From contig CAJFOV010000044.1 of NCBI GenBank assembly GCA_904397835.1, positions 1-37,074 of the forward strand: 37,074 nt of DNA. Direction: 5' to 3'. Made by a program: the position numbers and the translations under genes. Within the stretch, counting starts at the first letter, position 1. Every line of letters starts with the position of its first letter. Source of the DNA: Candidatus Aristotella avistercoris. Its GTDB lineage: Bacteria; Bacillota; Clostridia; Oscillospirales; Ruminococcaceae. Of the stretch, positions 33,188 through 37,074 are shown one piece after another. The notes beneath the pieces are model-generated. The model saw only the letters and a list, made by a program, of their open reading frames with translations. It was not told the origin of the DNA and ran no database searches.

Positions 33188-33216
33188 AGTATAATACAGA
33201 TTGAGATCGCTGGCAA
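33188..33216 (-). promoter_or_regulatory. Promoter of the PHP phosphatase gene
   Basis: On the minus strand TTGCCA (33211-33216), 17 bases, TATACT (33188-33193), about 40 bases before the GTG start. Confidence 0.75.
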
Positions 33217-33223
33217 CGCCCCT

Positions 33224-33240
33224 TTTGTCACTGTGACAAA
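33224..33240. promoter_or_regulatory. Crp/Fnr-type palindrome between divergent promoters
   Basis: TTTGTCACTGTGACAAA is a perfect inverted repeat around one base. It lies upstream of the thioredoxin -10 (TATACT at 33268-33273) and just before the -35 of the divergent PHP gene. It resembles a Crp/Fnr-family operator, and a Crp/Fnr gene lies 1 kb downstream. Confidence 0.65.
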
Positions 33241-33360
33241 GTTACAGACAAATGTGGAGGATTTGGGTATACTAAGACCAGTAAGACAAACAGAACCCCT
33301 GCCCCAGATCGGGCAGGCTTTGGCCGGGACGCTCCGGCCCTGTGAAAGGAGAAAGGAAAT

Positions 33361-33675
33361 ATGTCTGTTTTGACCGTCACCAAAGAAAATTTTGATCAGC
33401 TTCTCAACCAGCCCCTGCCCATTCTGTTTGATTTTTGGGCCCCCTGGTGCAACCCCTGCCGTATGATGGGCCCCATCATCGACCAGGTGGAGCAGGCCGT
33501 CCAGGGCAAGGCACTGGTGGGCAAGATCAACATCGATGAACAGCCGGAGCTGGCCTCCCAGTTTGGCATTATGTCCGTGCCCACCCTCATGGTGGTACAG
33601 GATCACCGGGTGGTGCGCTCCGCCGTGGGGCTGCGTCCCAAGGAGCAGGTGCTCCAGCTGTTGGAGGTGAAGTAA
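33361..33675 (+). CDS. Thioredoxin-like protein with WCNPC active site
   Basis: A 104-residue cytoplasmic thioredoxin fold with the redox pair Cys30 and Cys33 in FDFWAPWCNPCRMMGPI, KINIDEQPELASQFGIMSVPTLMVV and the cis-proline in SVPT. The usual WCGPC is replaced by WCNPC, which may shift the redox potential. Reduces disulfides in partner proteins. The ATG follows GGAGAAAGG, and the stop codon lies one base before the rhodanese start, so the two are coupled. Confidence 0.92.
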   Translation: MSVLTVTKENFDQLLNQPLPILFDFWAPWCNPCRMMGPIIDQVEQAVQGKALVGKINIDEQPELASQFGIMSVPTLMVVQDHRVVRSAVGLRPKEQVLQLLEVK

Positions 33676-33676
33676 C

Positions 33677-34000
33677 ATGGGCCTGTTTTCCTCCGCCCCC
33701 GCTCCCTCTATTGAGGAGATCTTTGACACCCTATCTGCCGTTTCCAACCACCGGCTGGTGGACGTGCGCTCCCCCCAGGAGTATCAGGCGGGCCACCTGC
33801 CCGGCAGCGTCAATGTGCCCCTGAACCAGCTGCCCGCCCTTCTTCAGGAGGTCCCGGATCGGGATACCCCACTCTATGTCTACTGCCAGAGCGGTGCTCG
33901 CAGCCGGCGCGCCTGTGCCTTTTTGACCAAGCAGGGCTACACCCATGTTACCGATATGGGCGGCCTGCTCCAGTGGAACCGGCCTCTGGCCACCGATTGA
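33677..34000 (+). CDS. Single-domain rhodanese-like sulfurtransferase
   Basis: A 107-residue rhodanese domain. DVRSPQEYQAGHLPGSVNVPLNQL marks the N-terminal half and VYCQSGARSRRACAFLTKQGY carries the active-site Cys70 in a six-residue loop (CQSGAR), the loop length of sulfur-transferring rhodaneses. It would take persulfide sulfur from a donor; the thioredoxin next door is a likely reductant. It ends at a strong terminator at 34039-34068. Confidence 0.92.
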   Translation: MGLFSSAPAPSIEEIFDTLSAVSNHRLVDVRSPQEYQAGHLPGSVNVPLNQLPALLQEVPDRDTPLYVYCQSGARSRRACAFLTKQGYTHVTDMGGLLQWNRPLATD

Positions 34001-34038
34001 GCCCATTTGACCCATAAATTTTTGGCCTTCACCCTACG

Positions 34039-34068
34039 TCCGCCACGGAAATCCGTGGCGGATTTTTT
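34039..34068 (+). terminator. Terminator of the thioredoxin-rhodanese pair
   Basis: TCCGCCACGG pairs perfectly with CCGTGGCGGA, loop AAAT, then TTTTTT. Confidence 0.9.
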
Positions 34069-34116
34069 ATGATGCACCTCCTGTTGTGCTTCTAGCGCTC
34101 CTTTCAAACTTTGGAG

Positions 34117-34145
34117 TTGTGACCCTTTGACAAGGCGTTTATAAT
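34117..34145 (+). promoter_or_regulatory. Promoter of the Crp/Fnr gene with overlapping palindrome
   Basis: TTGTGA (34117-34122), 17 bases, TATAAT (34140-34145). The -35 lies within TTGTGACCCTTTGACAA, an imperfect inverted repeat similar to the one upstream of thioredoxin, so the regulator may act on its own gene. Confidence 0.75.
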
Positions 34146-34234
34146 AGGAGTAGAACCACCGTCTTCCGGTGTGCCAACAGATTTCCGCAGCCTTGTCCCA
34201 CTTGGATGGGCAGCTGAACGAGGGAGGGCATCCT

Positions 34235-34930
34235 TTGTCCCTGACAACTGCACAGCAGGCGTTTTTCCAGGACGCGCTGCCATTTTGGAAAAAACTCACA
34301 CCCCCTCAGCAGGAGGAGCTTTTGGCGGCATCCACCTACCACACCTACCGCCGGGGGGAACTCATCCACCGGGGAAGCGCCGACTGCGCCGGCCTGCTTC
34401 TCATTGAGAGCGGCCAGGTGCGCTCCTATCTGCTGGCGGACTCCGGCCGGGAGATCACCCTCTTCCACCTGTTGGAGCGGGACCTGTGTCTCTTCTCCGC
34501 CTCCTGCATCCTGCGCAACATCCAGTTTGAGGTGTATCTCCAGGCGGAGAAGGACACCACCGCCATCCTCATACCGCCCCAGCTCTATCAAAAGCTGATG
34601 AACGAATCCCTCCCTGTGTCCGACTACACCACCCAGCTCATGGCCTCCTCCTTCACGGATGTCATGTGGGTCATGGAGCAGGTGCTCTTTATGAGTCTGG
34701 ATCAGCGGCTGGCTCTCTTTCTGCTGCAGCAATCCCAGTTGGAGGGTAGCAATCGGCTGCATCTGACCCATGAGGAGATCGCCAAACACCTGGGATCCGC
34801 CCGGGAGGTCATCTCCCGCATGCTCAAATATTTCCAGGGAGAGGGGCTCATTGCCCTGTCCCGTGGCGGCGTGACATTGCTGAATCTCACCGGTTTGGAG
34901 GAGCTCTCCAGGCCCAAACATCCTGCATAG
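34235..34930 (+). CDS. Crp/Fnr family transcriptional regulator
   Basis: A 231-residue regulator. It has a cyclic-nucleotide-binding-type sensor domain (residues about 20-130, with TYRRGELIHRGSADCAGLLLIESGQVRSYL), a long dimer helix, and a C-terminal winged helix (LTHEEIAKHLGSAREVISRMLKYFQGEGLIALSRGGVTL). The residues for cAMP phosphate binding (RPA-type loop) and the Fnr iron-sulfur cysteine set are not seen; a CLFSASC pair near residue 90 might be redox-active. I chose the TTG at 34235 because GGGAGGG lies six bases before it; the ATG at 34169 has no such site. Context suggests a sulfur or redox signal. Confidence 0.85.
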   Translation: MSLTTAQQAFFQDALPFWKKLTPPQQEELLAASTYHTYRRGELIHRGSADCAGLLLIESGQVRSYLLADSGREITLFHLLERDLCLFSASCILRNIQFEVYLQAEKDTTAILIPPQLYQKLMNESLPVSDYTTQLMASSFTDVMWVMEQVLFMSLDQRLALFLLQQSQLEGSNRLHLTHEEIAKHLGSAREVISRMLKYFQGEGLIALSRGGVTLLNLTGLEELSRPKHPA

Positions 34931-35009
34931 GTTCGGGGGTTTTCTCCTTTATCAAGTTTGACGGATCTTTGCCTTCCCTGCCAAAGGGATTTTCCCCATT
35001 GCTGCAAAA

Positions 35010-35044
35010 GGGCCCTCCACAGAATGGTGTTCTGTGGAGGGCCC
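35010..35044 (-). terminator. Terminator of the creatininase-family gene
   Basis: A 14-bp perfect stem (GGGCCCTCCACAGA facing TCTGTGGAGGGCCC), followed on the minus strand by TTTTGC, lies just after the stop codon and before the end of the convergent Crp/Fnr gene. Confidence 0.85.
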
Positions 35045-35060
35045 TGTCTGATTGCCGGTC

Positions 35061-35831
35061 TTAAAATTTTGTAGCGGCGTTGGTGGAGGTATAGTCCCAG
35101 TTGCGGCTGTCCAGCTCCTGGATGGCCTTGGCCACACAGTCCACCAGGGCGTTGGTCATCTTCTCCCCCTTCTCGGCGGTGGCCTTGGTGGGGTCGCCAG
35201 TGGCGGCAGTGTTGGTCAGCTCAGAGAAGTCCCACTTGATCTCCACGTGCTCCGGCAGGTGGTCGGGCACCACACCGGCGGCCAGCTCCGGCTCACACCA
35301 CTGGGGGAACAGATAGTAGGCAATGGAGGTCTCCCCCTCTCCGGCGTGGCCCTGGCCGTTCCAGACCTCAAAGGTGCCCTTGGGCAGCAGATCCCCGGCG
35401 GTGACCCACCACTGGCCCAGGCAGGCGATACGGGCGTCAGGGTAGTCCTCCTTGATCCGGCGGGAGGCAATCTCAATGGGCGCAATGTTGCCATCGTGGC
35501 CGTTCATCAAAAAGATCTTGTTGATCCCGTTGCGCAGAACAGAGGCCACGATGTCATAGATCACCTGCACTGTGGTCTCATAGCCCAGGGTCAGGGTGAA
35601 GGGAAAGGTGTCATAGTGGCCGCTGTAGCCGACAGTCATGGGAGGTAGCACCAGCAGGCCGTCCACCTTGTCCGCCACTCGCTTGGACAGCTCATAGGAG
35701 ACAATGGTGTCGCACCCCTCTGCGATGTGGGGGCCGTGGGCCTCACAGGAGCCAATGGCCAAAATCGCCTTGTCAAAGCCACCGTTTTTCACCTGGTTGG
35801 CGGTGAGTTTCATCAGTTCATGGTTTGCCAT
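35061..35831 (-). CDS. Creatininase-family amidohydrolase
   Basis: A 256-residue protein of the creatininase family, metal-dependent amide hydrolases. The metal-site pattern AILAIGSCEAHGPHIAEGCDT (Glu30, His32, Asp41) is present, with PPMTVGYSGHYDTFPFTLTL, FLMNGHDGNIAPIE and WNGQGHAGEGETS. Family members act on creatinine, mycofactocin precursor or formylated pyrimidine compounds; nothing nearby decides the substrate. The ATG at 35829-35831 follows AAGGAGG. It has its own promoter and terminator. Confidence 0.9.
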   Translation of the reverse strand: MANHELMKLTANQVKNGGFDKAILAIGSCEAHGPHIAEGCDTIVSYELSKRVADKVDGLLVLPPMTVGYSGHYDTFPFTLTLGYETTVQVIYDIVASVLRNGINKIFLMNGHDGNIAPIEIASRRIKEDYPDARIACLGQWWVTAGDLLPKGTFEVWNGQGHAGEGETSIAYYLFPQWCEPELAAGVVPDHLPEHVEIKWDFSELTNTAATGDPTKATAEKGEKMTNALVDCVAKAIQELDSRNWDYTSTNAATKF

Positions 35832-35903
35832 GGTTCATAATCCTCCTTGTTGCTGCATATGTTATGGGAGCGATGCAAAAGAATGCATTTTGGATCTTTT
35901 TTT

Positions 35904-35932
35904 ATTATAGACGGTTGTTTCCTCCCTGTAAA
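35904..35932 (-). promoter_or_regulatory. Promoter of the creatininase-family gene
   Basis: On the minus strand TTTACA (35927-35932), 17 bases, TATAAT (35904-35909), about 70 bases before the ATG. Confidence 0.8.
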
Positions 35933-36143
35933 GCCCCTGTTTTTTTGCAGGTAGTCTTGCTTTTTAGGGATAAATCCATTATTCTATAGATATCTCACAT
36001 ACAAAGTTGGCTGCGATGGCTTCCATCGATTTAATAGCACTGGGGTGCTTGTTTGCCAGATTCCAGTGGACAAGGTGACCCAGTTTCCACAGACGGCTTG
36101 CTGCCGTTTTTTCATGTTGAGCACACTGCGGGAGGTGGCGGGT
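35933..36143. other. Intergenic stretch upstream of the NlpC/P60-like gene
   Basis: With the creatininase promoter it makes about 310 bases without a gene. A weak plus-strand promoter (TTGCTT, 17 bases, TATTCT) lies around 35959-35987. CATACAAA at about 36000 is a partial match to a sigma-E-type -10. Nothing else is clear. Confidence 0.4.
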
Positions 36144-36716
36144 ATGTCAAATCAGGAGTCCCAAAAGGTCTACATTCTTCTCTCTCGGACCAATACAGTG
36201 ATGGCCCGCTTTTTACATAGCATGACCGGGGATGAGTTCACCCATGCCTCTCTGGCGCTGGACCCCCACCTGGGCCGGATGTACAGCTTTGCCCGGCGCA
36301 ATTTTTATATGCCGCTCATTGCCGGTTTCATTGCAGAGAACATCCACACCGGTGTCTTTGGTCGCCAGCTGGGGGCCACCTGCGCCCTGTATGAGCTGGA
36401 GGTCTCTGTGGATAGTTATCAACGCATCTGTGCCATCATTCAGAGCTTCTTTGACGAATATGCCCTGTACCGCTACAACTTTTTGGGCCTGGCTCTCATC
36501 AAATTCGGCATTGCGCACCACCGGCCCTACCGGTTTGTCTGTTCTCAATTTGTGGCCCACGTTCTCTCAGAAGCTGGGGCCTTGACCTTCTCAAAGGACA
36601 ATTCCCTGGTGACGCCCAACGACTTTGCGCAGCTGCCCCAGCTCAAGCTGGTGTACAAGGGACTCCTCCATGGGCCGGCCTTTTCCCCCATGCAAGCTTT
36701 ATCTCACCCCATCTAA
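36144..36716 (+). CDS. Permuted NlpC/P60-like (YiiX/C92-type) protein
   Basis: A 190-residue protein that resembles circularly permuted papain-like (NlpC/P60, YiiX/YebB) proteins. The early His lies in GDEFTHASLALDP and the likely catalytic Cys in PYRFVCSQFVAHVLSEAGA near residue 140, in the reversed His-then-Cys order of that group. No signal peptide is visible. It may act as a cysteine peptidase or amidase, or bind lipid; this is inference. The ATG at 36144 follows GGGAGGTGG at suitable spacing; the in-frame extension upstream lacks support. It ends at a terminator. Confidence 0.75.
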   Translation: MSNQESQKVYILLSRTNTVMARFLHSMTGDEFTHASLALDPHLGRMYSFARRNFYMPLIAGFIAENIHTGVFGRQLGATCALYELEVSVDSYQRICAIIQSFFDEYALYRYNFLGLALIKFGIAHHRPYRFVCSQFVAHVLSEAGALTFSKDNSLVTPNDFAQLPQLKLVYKGLLHGPAFSPMQALSHPI

Positions 36717-36726
36717 ACAACAGCTG

Positions 36727-36755
36727 TCCCCCGCCAAGCGGGGGATTTTTCTTTT
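36727..36755 (+). terminator. Terminator of the NlpC/P60-like gene
   Basis: TCCCCCGC pairs with GCGGGGGA, loop CAA, then TTTTTCTTTT. Confidence 0.9.
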
Positions 36756-36892
36756 CTGCCAACTTCATTGCCGGCAATACTGGATCGATCCATGCAACCT
36801 TATCCATACCCAATGTTAAAATCCATTGCTTGTGGCAACGGGCGGTATCACATACAATAGTGGTGACCATCACAAGAAAGAAGGTTTTCCGA

Positions 36893-37018
36893 ATGTTGAG
36901 CGAAAACATCAAATCCATCAGAAAATCAAAGGGCCTTTCCCAAGAGGAACTTGCCATCAAGCTGAATGTGGTGCGGCAAACCGTGTCAAAATGGGAAAAT
37001 GGGGGTTCACTTAGATAA
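36893..37018 (+). pseudogene. Truncated XRE-family regulator (N-terminal helix-turn-helix only)
   Basis: A 41-codon frame, MLSENIKSIRKSKGLSQEEL onward, gives a near-complete XRE helix-turn-helix that normally continues into a longer protein after WE(K/N)G. Here the frame stops at once after KWENGGSLR, and neither other frame restores the usual continuation in the 56 bases left. A plausible promoter precedes it (TTGTGG, 17 bases, TACAAT, about 36828-36857) and a weak GAAGG site. It is probably a decayed regulator gene; a functional microprotein is less likely. Confidence 0.65.
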
Positions 37019-37074
37019 AGATACCACATCAATCCCACGCTGACTTTTGCTCAACCGATACAGCCGGAGGGCTG

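Overview
The window looks like chromosomal DNA from a GC-rich, spore-forming Firmicute of class Clostridia, probably Oscillospiraceae (Flavonifractor/Intestinimonas-like). This is inferred from gene content and style: a YtvI-type sporulation membrane protein, a stand-alone Spo0A C-terminal domain protein, VanR/VanS-like regulators, strong AGGAGG ribosome binding sites, several GTG/TTG starts and a tRNA with an encoded CCA end. No taxonomic marker gene is present, so the assignment is provisional.

Layout. 1-1459: the start of a membrane or secreted protein gene and an M20 amidohydrolase, both on the minus strand. 1622-5821: accessory island. It holds four minus-strand phage tail-morphogenesis genes (tail-terminator-like, tail tube, two chaperone-like proteins) behind a LexA-type palindrome, a phage-type late regulator, a divergent S24-peptidase repressor, and an XRE/Spo0A-C regulator pair. 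5822-7513: gene-free. It contains a decayed type I-C-like CRISPR array with no cas genes, followed by tRNA-Lys at 7514-7589. 7739-11696: threonine/aspartate-family operon (ACT regulator, hom, thrB, lysC). 11955-13067: YtvI-like AI-2E family protein. 13270-16688: SRPBCC protein and a vanR-vanS-vanY-like set without resistance genes. 16689-17592: hairpin-rich, gene-free stretch with a 109-bp tandem structured repeat. 17593-24590: seven-gene shikimate/tyrosine operon (aroB, aroC, an aroE-aroK fusion, aroQ, aroF, aroA, tyrA). 24780-27128: pheA and an aminotransferase, preceded by more copies of the structured repeat. 27524-28186: cyclase-family hydrolase. 28316-33149: PHP phosphatase, metF, and a methionine synthase split into a core protein and a separate reactivation protein. 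33361-34930: thioredoxin, rhodanese and a Crp/Fnr regulator, with related palindromes in both promoters. 35061-36716: creatininase-family hydrolase and a permuted NlpC/P60-like protein. The right edge carries a truncated XRE gene.

Together the metabolic genes cover aspartate to threonine (with aspartyl phosphate as a branch to lysine and methionine), most of the route from DAHP to phenylalanine and tyrosine, and folate-linked methionine synthesis. The parts most worth a second look are the covarying tandem repeats, the degenerate CRISPR-like array whose stems differ yet stay paired, and the tail-tube gene set that lacks capsid, tape-measure and lysis genes but keeps intact signals and an SOS-like operator.
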